Shown piece by piece: positions 48,960 to 59,028 of a DNA stretch of 64,000 nucleotides. Origin of the DNA: Hyphomicrobiales bacterium. GTDB taxonomy: Bacteria > Pseudomonadota > Alphaproteobacteria > Rhizobiales > Rhizobiaceae. The first letter of the stretch is position 1; every line of letters begins with the position of its first letter. The translations under genes were made by a program, and so were the position numbers. Under the pieces are notes generated by a model. The model was given only the letters and a program-made list of their open reading frames with translations. It was not told the DNA's origin and did not search any database. Location: assembly GCA_900469965.1 (NCBI GenBank), contig UBZP01000001.1, forward strand, positions 333,973 to 397,972. The letters run 5' to 3'.

Positions 48960-49175
48960 GATGCGCGTCCCCCCGGATGTGCAGCCGCCGCGATTTTGAG
49001 CTGACGAATCAGCCTGGCGCGGCCATTCCGGGGAGGATCGCAGGGCGCCGGGCGGTTGGCAAGCTAACGGTCGGCCGGATGACGTCGACAAGCAGCCACC
49101 GTGCCTGTCTCTTCGACGGCGATGCACGGCGATGGTGCTCGTTGCTGCGTTGGCCGGATGACGGCCGTCGCACGC

Positions 49176-49937
49176 CTAGTCGAAGACGGCGTTGCTGTTT
49201 CGCGCGTTGCGGAAGCGCGCCGCCGCCTCCGTCCTGTTGTGCACGCCGAGCTTGCGGATGATGTTGTGCAGGTGGATCTTGACGGTGTGCTCGGAGAGGC
49301 CGAGGCCGGCTGCGATCAGCTTGTTCTGGAGCCCGCGCGAGACCATTTCCAGGATCTGCAGCTCCCTGGCCGTCAATTCCGCCACGCTGCTCTCCGCCTT
49401 GCGCTGGCCGACCGGCACGCCGTTGTGGGCTGGCGGCGGGGAGGCCGGCTCGCCCGCGCGCACCCCGACCAGCGACCCCGGCGGCAGATACTCGCCGCCG
49501 CACAGCATGAGCCTGATGATCGAGAGCCAGATATCGAGCCGCATGTCCATCGGCAGCACGCTGCGGAACAGCGCGGAATCGGCAATCGCCGAGAAGGAGG
49601 TCGTCTGCATCTTGTCATAGGGCTCGATGACAGCGGCCAGCGCATGCGGATGAACCCTGGACAGCATCGCCGCGGCGGCCTCGGCCTCATGCATCAGGCT
49701 GACGTCGACGAGGATCAGGGCGACCGGATGGGCAAACGACCGGCATCCGGCGACGACACTCTCCACCTGCTCGACGAGAACCCAGGGGAACTCGCGCTCG
49801 ACCGCCTCGATCAGGCGCTTCGACACGCTCCCCGTGTTCGTGACTATCAGCATCACGCGCTGTGGTTCAGGCCCACCCCTGATACCTGCCGCGCCCGGTC
49901 CGGCTTCCGCGTAGTCGTTCCCGTCCAAAAGCACCAT
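49176..49937 (-). CDS. LuxR-type regulator with degenerate receiver domain
   Basis: DNA-binding regulator of 253 residues. The C-terminal LuxR HTH reads ELTARELQILEMVSRGLQNK, then SEHTVKIHLHNIIRKLGVHN. The N-terminal part (about 30-150) resembles a response-regulator receiver but lacks key residues. The acidic pair is replaced (VMLIVTNTGS) and the conserved Lys is Met (RSVLPMDMR), though an Asp remains in ALILVDVSL. Phosphorylation is therefore doubtful. It is divergent from the polysaccharide export operon and is a likely regulator of it. The start at 49937 has a GAAGGA close by. Confidence 0.82.
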   Translation of the reverse strand: MVLLDGNDYAEAGPGAAGIRGGPEPQRVMLIVTNTGSVSKRLIEAVEREFPWVLVEQVESVVAGCRSFAHPVALILVDVSLMHEAEAAAAMLSRVHPHALAAVIEPYDKMQTTSFSAIADSALFRSVLPMDMRLDIWLSIIRLMLCGGEYLPPGSLVGVRAGEPASPPPAHNGVPVGQRKAESSVAELTARELQILEMVSRGLQNKLIAAGLGLSEHTVKIHLHNIIRKLGVHNRTEAAARFRNARNSNAVFD

Positions 49938-50418
49938 ATCCTTCACCCGCGCGGCCCGATCCCGGCTTTTGTCGCCGGCAATCGTCACCGCCGACGAAAC
50001 GCACGAAATCGTGCACCATTGGCAAGACCTTAGCGCACGATACGAACGACCGCGACGGCGCAAATGGGCTGAGAAAAGGGGCGAAGGGCAATGCATGTGG
50101 AAGCGCCCGGCAAGGCACATTCATCCAAACGAACTAACCTAAGGTGAAGCCTACCCACCAACTTGGGCATCAGGCGCGAATTTGCTTCTACCTCGCCATC
50201 CCCGGCACCGCCCATAGGTCGCACCGGTCCCGACCGGGCCTACGCAGCGGCGATGGGGGTAGACCCGGCCTATGCGCTTTCACCAATATTGATGAAGCCC
50301 GAGCAAGCGCCTGCCCCTTCTCAATATTTCAGGAATTTGCACACTGGGACAGCTGTCTTGAAGGCAGCCGTGAGCATTGACCGAGCGCGCATCTGCACCT
50401 CCCGGGTTGGAGAACCAT
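49938..50418. other. 481-bp divergent regulatory region of the polysaccharide locus
   Basis: Lies between the LuxR gene and the export gene. It holds an AT-rich inverted repeat (CAATATTGATGAAG at 50284-50297 and CTTCTCAATATT at 50317-50328) and a perfect palindrome GACAGCTGTC (50348-50357). No ORF is supported. These are candidate operators for the export operon. Confidence 0.5.
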
Positions 50419-51729
50419 ATGCCAGTCGCCATTCTGCATCGCACAAGGTCCCTCAAGGCCGGGATCGTCCTCGCCGCGATCCTCGTGGCGGGCTCGCTTG
50501 CGCCTGCCCCGGCGCTCGCATCGAAACTCGCGCCGCAAACGCGCATCCGGCTGCAGGTAGTCCAGTGGATGCCGACGCGGGGAACCTACGAGCGCTGGGA
50601 TGCGCTCGGCGGCGAGTTCGTCATTTCCGACGAAGGCACCCTTTCGCTTCCGGTTCTCGGCAATGTCTCCGTCGGCGATCTCGACGAGGCCCAGTTGGCC
50701 GCCAAGATCGCCGAAGAACTGAAGAACCGGATCGGGCTGGTCGAACGACCCGACGCCTCGATCGCGGTGGTCGAGTATCCGCCCGTCTATGTGGTCGGCG
50801 ACGTCGCCTCGCCCGGCGAATATCGCTTCCGCCCCGGCCTGACCGTGCTGCAGACGCTCGCCATGGCCGGCGGCGAATTCAGGCTGGAAGGCCTCACCGG
50901 CGCGCGCGGCGTGGAATATGCGGGCGAACTGCGCGAACTCAACGATTCCATCCTGCGCAGCAGCATCCGCGTGGCGCGGCTCGAGGCGGAGATGGCAGGC
51001 GCCAGGGACTTCACCTTCGACCTGAAACCCTATGGCGACAATCCGCTCGCGACAGCCATCTACAAGCAGGAGCAGCAGATCTTCGCCGCGCGCGCGGCCG
51101 TGGTGGAGCGGCAGTCCCGATCCTTCGTCGAGCTTCGCGACCTGATGGGCCAGGAGATCGACACGCTGGAAAAGAAGATCGACAGCAACGACGAGGACAT
51201 CGAATCCGTCCGCAAGGAGCTCGAGACCGTCAAGCCGATGGTCGAACGCGGCGTGATCCTGCCGACGCGGCAGACCGACCTGGAGCGTTCGCTGCGCGGA
51301 TACCAGGCGACGCGGCTCGACATGGTCACGGCGATCATGCGCGCCCGCCAGAACATCTCCGAGGCGACGCGCAACCTCGAAGGGCTGACCGACAACCGGC
51401 AGGTGGACGTGACCGCGCAACTGCAGGCGGAAAAAGGGGCGCTGAAACAGCTGCAGCTGCGTCGCGATACCCGCAACAACGTGCTCACCGGCGCTCTGGG
51501 CGCCGATGCGAACGGCGACGGCGCGGCAAGTCCCTCGCTCACCAGCTACAGCATCTCGCGGCGAACCGACGGCAAGGTCGCCGTGATCGCGGCAAACGAA
51601 ACGACGACGGTGCAACCGGGCGACGTCGTCCGCGTGGTGCGGACGCGGCTGGCCGCCCCGGGGGCGTCGCCGGACGAGGCCGCGGGCGTGCCGGCGACGG
51701 AAAATCCGACGGAACAGGCCAGTCAATGA
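50419..51729 (+). CDS. Polysaccharide export protein, ExoF/Wza family
   Basis: Exported protein of 436 residues in the polysaccharide biosynthesis/export (OPX) family. After a signal peptide (ending PALAS) comes a PES domain ([20 protein letters not shown]) and an SLBB domain ([30 protein letters not shown]). A long coiled coil (about 180-360) follows and a short C-terminal beta region with [13 protein letters not shown]. There is no lipobox, so it resembles ExoF rather than lipidated Wza. GGAG precedes the ATG. It is the first gene of the rhamnose operon; rfbA starts 28 bp later. It should help move the polymer across the periplasm. Confidence 0.9.
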   Translation: MPVAILHRTRSLKAGIVLAAILVAGSLAPAPALASKLAPQTRIRLQVVQWMPTRGTYERWDALGGEFVISDEGTLSLPVLGNVSVGDLDEAQLAAKIAEELKNRIGLVERPDASIAVVEYPPVYVVGDVASPGEYRFRPGLTVLQTLAMAGGEFRLEGLTGARGVEYAGELRELNDSILRSSIRVARLEAEMAGARDFTFDLKPYGDNPLATAIYKQEQQIFAARAAVVERQSRSFVELRDLMGQEIDTLEKKIDSNDEDIESVRKELETVKPMVERGVILPTRQTDLERSLRGYQATRLDMVTAIMRARQNISEATRNLEGLTDNRQVDVTAQLQAEKGALKQLQLRRDTRNNVLTGALGADANGDGAASPSLTSYSISRRTDGKVAVIAANETTTVQPGDVVRVVRTRLAAPGASPDEAAGVPATENPTEQASQ

Positions 51730-51757
51730 CGAGACGGGGCAACGAGGGGCAAGCGCG

Positions 51758-52636
51758 ATGAAAGGCATCATTCTGGCGGGGGGCAGCGGCACGAGGCTCT
51801 ATCCGCTCACGATCGCGGTGTCGAAGCAGATCCTGCCGATCTACGACAAGCCGATGATCTACTATCCGCTGAGCGTGCTCATGCTCGCCGGCATCCGCGA
51901 GATCCTGATCATCTCCACCCCGCGCGACCTGCCCTGCTTCCGGGCCCTGTTCGGCGACGGGTCGGACCTCGGCCTCGACATCTCCTACGCCGAACAGCCG
52001 CAGCCGAACGGCCTTGCCGAGGCCTTCATCATCGGCCGCAACTTCATCGGTTGGGACAACGTCGCCATGATCCTCGGCGACAACATCTTCTTCGGCCACG
52101 GCCTACCGGGTATCTGCCGCGAGGCGACGGCGCGCAAGAAGGGCGCCTCGGTGTTCGCCTACCATGTCGACGATCCGGAGCGCTACGGCGTCGTCAGCTT
52201 CGACCGCAAGACCGGCAAGGCGCTGACGATCGAGGAAAAGCCTGCGGAGCCGAAGTCGAACTGGGCGGTCACCGGCCTCTATTTCTACGACAACGACGTC
52301 ATCGACATCGCCCAGTCGATCAAGCCGTCCGCTCGCGGCGAGCTGGAGATCACCACCGTCAACAACATCTACCTGGAGCGCGGCGACCTGCATGTCTGCC
52401 AGCTCGGACGCGGCTATGCCTGGCTGGACACCGGGACCTATGACAGCCTGCAGGACGCGTCCTCCTTCGTGCGCACCGTCGAACGCCGCCAGGGCGTGCA
52501 GATCGCCTGCCCCGAGGAGATCGCGCTGGAGATGGGCTGGCTCGGGGTCGAGGCGGTGAGCCGCCGCGCCGGCATGCTCGGCAAGACGGCCTATGCCGCC
52601 TACCTCAACCGCCTCGTCGAGGAACGTGCCGGATGA
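51758..52636 (+). CDS. rfbA: Glucose-1-phosphate thymidylyltransferase
   Basis: First enzyme of dTDP-L-rhamnose synthesis, joining glucose-1-phosphate and dTTP; 292 residues. The nucleotide-binding loop [20 protein letters not shown], the sugar-binding [14 protein letters not shown] and the metal-site [12 protein letters not shown] are canonical. [19 protein letters not shown] residues ([15 protein letters not shown]) and the [14 protein letters not shown] motif are present. Its TGA overlaps the rfbC ATG. It is followed by rfbC, rfbB and rfbD, so the pathway is complete. Confidence 0.97.
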   Translation: MKGIILAGGSGTRLYPLTIAVSKQILPIYDKPMIYYPLSVLMLAGIREILIISTPRDLPCFRALFGDGSDLGLDISYAEQPQPNGLAEAFIIGRNFIGWDNVAMILGDNIFFGHGLPGICREATARKKGASVFAYHVDDPERYGVVSFDRKTGKALTIEEKPAEPKSNWAVTGLYFYDNDVIDIAQSIKPSARGELEITTVNNIYLERGDLHVCQLGRGYAWLDTGTYDSLQDASSFVRTVERRQGVQIACPEEIALEMGWLGVEAVSRRAGMLGKTAYAAYLNRLVEERAG

Positions 52637-53211
52637 CGCTGGAAATCAGGCGGCTGGAGATCGAGGACGTGCTGGAGATACGGCCGCGCAAGTTCGGCGA
52701 CGCGCGCGGCTTCTTTTCCGAGACCTGGAACGCACAAGCCTTCGCAGACGCCGGGATCGCGCTCGATTTCGTGCAGGACAATCATTCCTATTCCGCCGCG
52801 CGCGGCGTCCTTCGCGGGCTGCACTACCAGCTGCCGCCGTTTGCGCAGGACAAGCTCGTCCGCGTAACCCGGGGGGCGATCTTCGACGTCGCCGTCGACA
52901 TCCGCAAGGGCTCGCCGACATTTGCCCGGTGGTGCGCGGTGCGGCTCTCGGCGGCGGACTGGAACCAATTGCTGGTGCCGAAGGGCTTCGCGCACGGCTT
53001 CGTCACGCTCGAGCCGGACACCGAGGTGATCTACAAGGTCACCAATGCCTATTCACCGGCGCACGACCGCTCCATCCGCTACGACGATCCGCAGATCGGC
53101 ATCATCTGGCCGATCGCCGCCTCGCAATTCCAGCTTTCGGACAAGGACCGCAATGCACCTCGCCTGGCGCAGGCGGACGTCTTCGGGCCAACAGGGGGAA
53201 CCGGGCCATGA
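52633..53211 (+). CDS. rfbC: dTDP-4-dehydrorhamnose 3,5-epimerase
   Basis: Cupin-fold epimerase of 192 residues that inverts C3 and C5 of dTDP-4-keto-6-deoxyglucose. It has [18 protein letters not shown] with the catalytic His, [14 protein letters not shown], and [19 protein letters not shown]. Both ends overlap neighbours: start overlaps the rfbA stop (ATGA) and its stop overlaps the rfbB start (ATGA). The length is standard. Confidence 0.97.
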   Translation: MTLEIRRLEIEDVLEIRPRKFGDARGFFSETWNAQAFADAGIALDFVQDNHSYSAARGVLRGLHYQLPPFAQDKLVRVTRGAIFDVAVDIRKGSPTFARWCAVRLSAADWNQLLVPKGFAHGFVTLEPDTEVIYKVTNAYSPAHDRSIRYDDPQIGIIWPIAASQFQLSDKDRNAPRLAQADVFGPTGGTGP

Positions 53212-54272
53212 ACATACTCGTCACCGGCGGCGCCGGTTTCATCGGTTCGGCACTCTGCCGTCACCTCGCCGCCGATCCTGCAAACCGGGTGGTCAACGTC
53301 GACAAGCTGACCTATGCCGGCAACCTGGCCTCGCTGTCCTCGATCTCGGGCCAGCCCAACTACCGGTTCGTCCGCGCCGACATCTGCGACGAGGCGGCGA
53401 TCGGCGAGGTGCTGCGGACCGAGGCGATCGACTGCGTCATCCACCTCGCTGCCGAGACCCATGTCGACCGCTCGATCGACGGGCCGGGCTCCTTCGTCGA
53501 GACCAACATCGTCGGCACCTACCGGCTGCTGCAGGCGGTGCTGAAATACTGGCGCGGCCTGCCGGCGCCGGCGGCGGAGCGCTTCCGCTTCCATCACGTC
53601 TCGACGGACGAGGTCTTCGGCGACCTTCCCTTCGACGACAGCAGCTTCCACGAAGCCACCCCCTACGCGCCGTCCTCGCCCTATTCCGCCTCCAAGGCCG
53701 CCTCCGACCACCTCGTGCGCGCCTGGCACCATACGTTCGGCCTGCCGGTCGTCCTCACCAACTGCTCGAACAACTACGGGCCTTTCCACTTCCCGGAAAA
53801 GCTCATCCCGCTCGTCATCCTGAACGCGCTCGACGAGAAGCCGCTGCCGATCTACGGCACGGGAGCGAACGTCCGCGACTGGCTCTTTGTCGAAGACCAT
53901 GCCCGCGCGCTGGCGCTCGTCGCCGCCCGTGGCCGGATCGGGCAGAGCTACAATATCGGCGGCGGCGCCGAACTGACCAATCTCGCGGTCGTGCAAGCGA
54001 TCTGCGACGCCCTCGACAGGCGGCAGCCGCGCCGGAACGGCAAGAGCTACCGCGAACTGATCGCCTTCGTCGCCGACCGGCCGGGCCATGACCGGCGCTA
54101 TGCCATGGACACCTCCAAGATCGAGCGCGAACTCGGCTGGGCGCCGCAGGAGACTTTTGCGAGCGGGCTCGCGCGCACGGTCGACTGGTATCTCGGCAAC
54201 GACTGGTGGTGGCGGCCGATCCGCGAAGGCACCTATGCCGGCGACCGCCTCGGCAGACTGGCTGCAGGATAA
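53208..54272 (+). CDS. rfbB: dTDP-glucose 4,6-dehydratase
   Basis: Short-chain dehydrogenase-type dehydratase of 354 residues making dTDP-4-keto-6-deoxyglucose. NAD site [19 protein letters not shown]; active site with [10 protein letters not shown] (Thr, Asp, Glu) and [12 protein letters not shown] (Tyr, Lys). [18 protein letters not shown] is typical of RmlB. Its TAA overlaps the rfbD ATG by one base. This intermediate could also feed other deoxysugar routes in the locus. Confidence 0.97.
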   Translation: MNILVTGGAGFIGSALCRHLAADPANRVVNVDKLTYAGNLASLSSISGQPNYRFVRADICDEAAIGEVLRTEAIDCVIHLAAETHVDRSIDGPGSFVETNIVGTYRLLQAVLKYWRGLPAPAAERFRFHHVSTDEVFGDLPFDDSSFHEATPYAPSSPYSASKAASDHLVRAWHHTFGLPVVLTNCSNNYGPFHFPEKLIPLVILNALDEKPLPIYGTGANVRDWLFVEDHARALALVAARGRIGQSYNIGGGAELTNLAVVQAICDALDRRQPRRNGKSYRELIAFVADRPGHDRRYAMDTSKIERELGWAPQETFASGLARTVDWYLGNDWWWRPIREGTYAGDRLGRLAAG

Positions 54273-55147
54273 TGAAGATCCTGGTGACGGGAACGCATGG
54301 ACAGCTGGCGACGAGCCTCGCGGAGGCCGCAGCGGCCATGCCCGGAATCGATCTCGTGGCGGCCGGACGGCCGGCGCTCGACCTTTCGGACCCGGCCTCC
54401 ATCCAGCGGGAAATCCTTGCGGCGCGGCCCGACATCGTGGTTTCTGCCGCCGCCTATACGGCCGTCGACCGGGCGGAAGACGAGCAGGACCTCGCCTATG
54501 CGGTGAACGTCATCGGCGCCGCCGCCGTCGCGGAGGCGGCCGCGACCCTGCGGATCCCGGTGATCCACATCTCCACCGACTACGTCTTTTCCGGCGATGC
54601 GGCACGGCCCTATTCGGAAGACGACGATACGGAGCCGAAAACGGTGTACGGTTACACGAAGCTGCGCGGCGAGCACGCGGTGGCGAGCGTCAACCCGCGC
54701 CACATCATCCTGAGGACGAGCTGGGTCCACAGTCCGTTTGGTACGAACTTCGTCAAGACCATGTTGCGGCTTGCGGGCGAGCGCCCGGCCATTTCCGTCG
54801 TTGCCGACCAGTGGGGAAACCCGACCAGCGCGCTGGACCTCGCAGAAGCGATCCTTCTGGTCGCGACGCATCCCGCAAGGGAACGGTCGGGGATCTATCA
54901 TGTGGCCGGCAGCGGCGACACGAACTGGGCCAATTTCGCCCGGGCGATCTTCGCCTCCAGCAAGGCGGCCGGCGGCCCTTGCGCCGAGGTCCACGACATC
55001 ACCTCGGCGGAATACCCGACGCGGGCGCGGCGGCCGCTGAACTCGCGGCTCTGCTGCGGAAAATTCGAGCGGACATTCGGCTGGCGCGCGCCGCCCTGGC
55101 AGGAGAGCACCGCGGCGGTTGTCCGCCGCGTGCTGCAGCAGGATTGA
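54272..55147 (+). CDS. rfbD: dTDP-4-dehydrorhamnose reductase
   Basis: NAD(P)H-dependent reductase of 291 residues that completes dTDP-L-rhamnose. The nucleotide site is ILVTGTHGQLATSL; AAAYTAVDRAEDE, HISTDYVFSGDA and YGYTKLRGEHAV (Tyr, Lys) are canonical, as is the sugar-binding RTSWVHSPFGTNFVKTML. The ATG is within TAATG at the rfbB stop. A flippase gene follows after about 40 bp. Confidence 0.97.
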   Translation: MKILVTGTHGQLATSLAEAAAAMPGIDLVAAGRPALDLSDPASIQREILAARPDIVVSAAAYTAVDRAEDEQDLAYAVNVIGAAAVAEAAATLRIPVIHISTDYVFSGDAARPYSEDDDTEPKTVYGYTKLRGEHAVASVNPRHIILRTSWVHSPFGTNFVKTMLRLAGERPAISVVADQWGNPTSALDLAEAILLVATHPARERSGIYHVAGSGDTNWANFARAIFASSKAAGGPCAEVHDITSAEYPTRARRPLNSRLCCGKFERTFGWRAPPWQESTAAVVRRVLQQD

Positions 55148-55190
55148 CGAGACAGGGAGACGGGCGCCTTGAGGGCGTTTGCATGGATCG

Positions 55191-56699
55191 ATGGCAATGA
55201 GCACGCCGCACGTAGAGAAGCAGTCCTATTTCCATATCCTCAGGTCGATGGCGATGATCGGCGGATCGTCGGCCATCAACGTGCTGTTCTCGATCGTCAG
55301 GACCAAGGCACTCGCCGTCCTGCTCGGCCCCGCGGGCGTCGGGCAGTTGAGCCTCTACATGTCGATCGTCGACCTGGCCCAGGCGCTTGCGGGCTTCGGC
55401 GTGCAATCCAGCGGCGTGCGCCAGATCGCCGAATCCACCGGCACCGGCGACACCGACCGGATCGCCCGCACGGCAGCGGCGCTGAAGCGGACCTCGATCG
55501 TCCTCGGCCTGCTCGGTGCCGTCCTGCTCGCGGCGCTCGCCGCACCAATCGCCAGCTTCACTTTCGGCGACGACCAGCACACGCTCGGCGTGGCACTGCT
55601 GTCGCTGGCGATCTTCCTGCAACTCGTGGCCGGCGGGCAGATCGCGTTGACGCAGGGCATGCGCGACATCGCCAGCCTCGCCCGCATCCAGATCCTCTCC
55701 GGTCTCGCCACCACCGCCATCACGGTCGCGCTCGTCTTCGTCTTCGGACCGGCCGCCATTGCTCCCTCGATCGTCGCCAGTGCCGCAGCACTGCTGACAA
55801 TCTGCTGGTGGTATGGCCGGCGCCTGCGGATCAGCCGGGCGCCGATGTCGACCGCCCAGCTGGCGGCGGAAGTGGCACCGCTCCTGAAACTCGGCTTCGC
55901 CTTCATGCTGAGCGCGATCCTCGGCTTCGGCGCCGCCTACGTCGTCAGGCTGCTCGTGACCTGGGAGGGCGGCGTCGCCGCCGCCGGCCAGTATCAGGCG
56001 GCCTGGGCGCTGGGCGGCCTCTATGCCGGCTTCATCCTGCAGGCGATGGGGGCGGACTTCTATCCGCGGCTGACCGCCGCCGCAGGCGATCATCAGGCCG
56101 CGAACCGCCTGGTGAACGAGCAGACGCAGATCAGCCTGCTGCTCGGGGGGCCGGGCGTGCTGGCGACGCTGACCTTCGCGCCGGTGGCGATATGGCTGTT
56201 CTACTCGCCGGCATTCTATCCGGCCGCGGACATCCTGCGCTGGATCTGCCTCGGCGTGCTCTTGCGCATCGTGTCCTGGCCGCTCGGCTATGTGATCATC
56301 GCCAAGGGCCGGCAGGTGATCTTCTTCTGGTCCGAGGTGGTTTCGCACGGGATGAACGTCGTGCTGGCCCTGATCCTCGTACCCCGTTTCGGGGCGACCG
56401 GCGCGGCCGTCGCCTTCCTCGGCCTGTATGTCTGGCACGGCTTCATGGTCTATGCCATCGCAAGGCGCCTGACGCAGTTCCGCTGGTCGGCCGCCAATGT
56501 CAGGACAGGCGCCCTCTTCATCGCTGCCGCCGGCTTCGTCTTCTGCACCGACCGCCACCTGCCGGCCTGGCAGGCGATGGCGGTGGGGACGCTCGTGACG
56601 CTGATCCTCGGCCTCCACGCGCTGCGTCGCCTGCTCAGCCTCCTGCCGCCGGATTCGCTGCCGGCACCGATCCGCGTCCTGGCGTCCAGGCTCGGCTGA
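55191..56699 (+). CDS. Wzx-type O-antigen/oligosaccharide flippase
   Basis: Inner-membrane lipid-linked oligosaccharide flippase of the polysaccharide transporter (MOP) group, 502 residues with 12-14 helices. The N-terminal ILRSMAMIGGSSAINVLFSIVR and the following KALAVLLGPAGVGQLSLY are typical of the Wzx/O-antigen translocase branch. Start candidates are ATG 55191 and 55197, with TTG 55179 possible; the SD sequence is weak. It is last in the plus-strand operon after rfbD. It points to a Wzx/Wzy-type assembly, but no Wzy polymerase is in the window. Confidence 0.88.
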   Translation: MAMSTPHVEKQSYFHILRSMAMIGGSSAINVLFSIVRTKALAVLLGPAGVGQLSLYMSIVDLAQALAGFGVQSSGVRQIAESTGTGDTDRIARTAAALKRTSIVLGLLGAVLLAALAAPIASFTFGDDQHTLGVALLSLAIFLQLVAGGQIALTQGMRDIASLARIQILSGLATTAITVALVFVFGPAAIAPSIVASAAALLTICWWYGRRLRISRAPMSTAQLAAEVAPLLKLGFAFMLSAILGFGAAYVVRLLVTWEGGVAAAGQYQAAWALGGLYAGFILQAMGADFYPRLTAAAGDHQAANRLVNEQTQISLLLGGPGVLATLTFAPVAIWLFYSPAFYPAADILRWICLGVLLRIVSWPLGYVIIAKGRQVIFFWSEVVSHGMNVVLALILVPRFGATGAAVAFLGLYVWHGFMVYAIARRLTQFRWSAANVRTGALFIAAAGFVFCTDRHLPAWQAMAVGTLVTLILGLHALRRLLSLLPPDSLPAPIRVLASRLG

Positions 56700-56719
56700 G
56701 AAGCCGCCCGCAACGACAG

Positions 56720-56753
56720 AAGCCCCGGGAACCGACAGGATCCCCCGGGGCTT
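56720..56753. terminator. Terminator between convergent flippase and aminotransferase operons
   Basis: Perfect 10-bp stem AAGCCCCGGG (56720-56729) / CCCGGGGCTT (56744-56753) with a 14-nt loop. T tracts are short on both sides, so it may act weakly in both directions. Confidence 0.65.
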
Positions 56754-56849
56754 CCGTTCGTCGAAATGCCTGTGCCTGCCTGAAATGGTCGGCATCGGCG
56801 AGGATGCCGCAGACAACCTCCCCCGCGCTGCCTCGCCGGGCAGCTTGCC

Positions 56850-58040
56850 CTATTCGGCCGCCGCCACCGGGCGCTGCCGCGGCGACAGCCGGCAGACTTC
56901 GCGCAGTTCGTCGATCACCGTCGCCACGTCCGCCTCCGTCATCTGCGCAAACAGCGGCAGGATGATGCACCGCTCCTGCGCCGCCTCGCTGTTGGCGAGG
57001 CTGCCGGCGAGGCGATGCGTCGCGGCGTCGGCATAGGCGGGCTCGCGATGGCTATTCATGATGCCGCGCCGGGTGGAGACGCCGCGATCGAGCAGCCGCT
57101 GCATGACCTCCAGTTGGTCCAGCCCGTCGTCCGTGAGGCGCACGCAGTAGCTCTGCCAGTTGGTGCGCGCCCAGGACGGCTCGGAGGGGGGTTCCACGCC
57201 CGGGACGGTCTCCAGGCCCTGGCGATAGAGCTCCGCCAGCCGCCGGCGCGCCGCGATCAGCTCCGGAAGCCGTTCGAGCTGGATCCGGCCGATCGCCGCC
57301 TGCATGTCGGTCATGCGGTAGTTGTAGCCGAGCTCGGGATAGCTCTCGAAGATCACCTGCTTGGAACCGTGACGCACTGCGTCGGTGACGCTCATGCCAT
57401 GCTGCCGCCAGAGGCGGAACTTGGCGTCGTATTCGGCATTGGCCGTCGTCAGCATGCCGCCGTCGCCAGTGGTCAGGAGCTTGCGCGGGTGGAAGGAGAA
57501 GCAGGCGACGTCGCCATGCGGCTTGCCGATCTTCTCCCAGTTGCCCTGCCAGAGGATCTCGCTGCCCGACGCACAGGCCGCGTCCTCGACGACCGGGATG
57601 GAATGCTTCTTGCCGATCGCCACGATCGTCTCGAGGTCGCAGGGCATTCCGAGCTGGTGGACACACAGGATCGCCATCGTCCTCGGCGTGATCGCCGCCT
57701 CGATCCTGTCCGGATCGATGTTGAAGCCGCCTTCCTCGATGTCGACGAAGACCGGCACGGCACCGCAGTAACGCACGGCGTTGGCGGTGGCGATGAAGGA
57801 ATGGCTGACGGTGACGACCTCGTCACCCGGCCCGACGCCGACGGCCTTCAGCGCCAGGTGCAGCGCGGTCGTGCAGTTCGACACCGCACAGGCATGCTCC
57901 GCGCCGACGAAGGCTGCGAACTCGCTCTCGAAGGCTGCGACCTCCGGACCCTGGGTGACCCAGCCGGACAGGACGACACGCCGGACCGCCTCGACCTCGC
58001 GCTCGTCCAGCATCGGTTTTGCGACGGGGATCATGGCCAT
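56850..58040 (-). CDS. DegT/DnrJ/EryC1/StrS sugar aminotransferase (first copy)
   Basis: PLP-dependent nucleotide-sugar aminotransferase of 396 residues. It begins MAMIPVAKPMLDEREVEAVR. The PLP-binding Lys is in SFHPRKLLTTGDGGML, the phosphate-binding residues in NCTTALHLALKAVGVGPGDEV, and the cofactor Asp in VVEDAACASGSE. It would aminate a keto-sugar nucleotide. The start overlaps the epimerase stop as TGATG. It is last in the six-gene operon. PseC/ArnB-like 4-amination is possible, but the exact sugar cannot be assigned. Confidence 0.92.
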   Translation of the reverse strand: MAMIPVAKPMLDEREVEAVRRVVLSGWVTQGPEVAAFESEFAAFVGAEHACAVSNCTTALHLALKAVGVGPGDEVVTVSHSFIATANAVRYCGAVPVFVDIEEGGFNIDPDRIEAAITPRTMAILCVHQLGMPCDLETIVAIGKKHSIPVVEDAACASGSEILWQGNWEKIGKPHGDVACFSFHPRKLLTTGDGGMLTTANAEYDAKFRLWRQHGMSVTDAVRHGSKQVIFESYPELGYNYRMTDMQAAIGRIQLERLPELIAARRRLAELYRQGLETVPGVEPPSEPSWARTNWQSYCVRLTDDGLDQLEVMQRLLDRGVSTRRGIMNSHREPAYADAATHRLAGSLANSEAAQERCIILPLFAQMTEADVATVIDELREVCRLSPRQRPVAAAE

Positions 58041-59014
58041 CACGCTGCCTCGCCCTTTGCCCGCTCGACCTCGCTGCGCCACCAGGCGACGAGTTCACGC
58101 AGACCGTCCTCCAGCGAGATCTCCGTCTCGAAGCCGAGCAGGCGCTTCGCCTTGCTGGTGTCGGCCAGGCGGCGGGTGACCGCGTTCACCTTGCGGGCCG
58201 GCTGGAACTGCGGCTCCAGCGAAGAATCCATGATCCGCACCAGCATCTGCGCGAGCTCGAGCAGGCTCGTCTCGGTGCCGCTCGCGACGTTGAAGATCTC
58301 GTCGGTCACCGCGGACTTGGCGGCCAGCATGTTGGCGCGGGCGATGTCGCGGGCGTTGACGAAGTCCATCGTCTGCAGGCCGTCGCCGAAGATGATCGGC
58401 GGCAGGCCGGCGGCGATCCGCTCCATCCAGCGGATCATCACCTCGGTATAGACGCCGTAGGCATCCATGCGCGGGCCGTAGACGTTGAAATAGCGAAGCG
58501 CCACGTAGTTGAGACCGTACATCTCGGCGAAACTGCGCAGCAGCGCTTCGTTGAACACCTTGGCGGCGCCATAGATCGTGCGGTTATTGTAGGGATGGTG
58601 GTCCTCGGTCGTCGGGAAGCTCTCGGCCAGTCCCAGCACCGACGCCGACGAGGCGGCGACGACCTTGGAAACCTTGGCGTTCACCGCGGCCTCGATCACG
58701 GCGAACGTGCCGCCGGCCAGCACGTCGAAGGCGAGCCGCGGCTCCTCGGCGCACTGGGTGATGCGGATTGCGGCCTGGTGGAAGACGATATCCACGCCTT
58801 CGAACATCTCGGCCAGCAGCTTGCGGTCGCGGATGTCGCCCTCGACGATCGTGACCGGGGCGGCCGCGATCGCCGCTTCCAGGTTCTCCCGGCGCCCGCG
58901 GACGAAATTGTCGAGCACGAGGATCTCGCGCGGCTCCTCCAGCGCGACGAGGTCGGCAATATGCGAGCCGATCAGGCCCGCGCCGCCGGTGATCAAAATC
59001 CGCTTGTTCTTCAT
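58040..59014 (-). CDS. NAD-dependent nucleotide-sugar epimerase/dehydratase
   Basis: Extended SDR enzyme of 324 residues. NAD site RILITGGAGLIGSHIADLV; catalytic region AASSASVLGLAESFPT and the YGAAKVFNEALLR (Tyr, Lys) pair; GDGLQTMDFVNARDIARAN is typical of UDP-glucose/GlcNAc 4-epimerase-like proteins. The annotated start at 59014 is 15 bp after the acyltransferase stop. It probably forms a C4-epimer or keto sugar for the adjacent aminotransferase. Confidence 0.92.
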   Translation of the reverse strand: MKNKRILITGGAGLIGSHIADLVALEEPREILVLDNFVRGRRENLEAAIAAAPVTIVEGDIRDRKLLAEMFEGVDIVFHQAAIRITQCAEEPRLAFDVLAGGTFAVIEAAVNAKVSKVVAASSASVLGLAESFPTTEDHHPYNNRTIYGAAKVFNEALLRSFAEMYGLNYVALRYFNVYGPRMDAYGVYTEVMIRWMERIAAGLPPIIFGDGLQTMDFVNARDIARANMLAAKSAVTDEIFNVASGTETSLLELAQMLVRIMDSSLEPQFQPARKVNAVTRRLADTSKAKRLLGFETEISLEDGLRELVAWWRSEVERAKGEAA

Positions 59015-59028
59015 GACCAGTCCACCGT

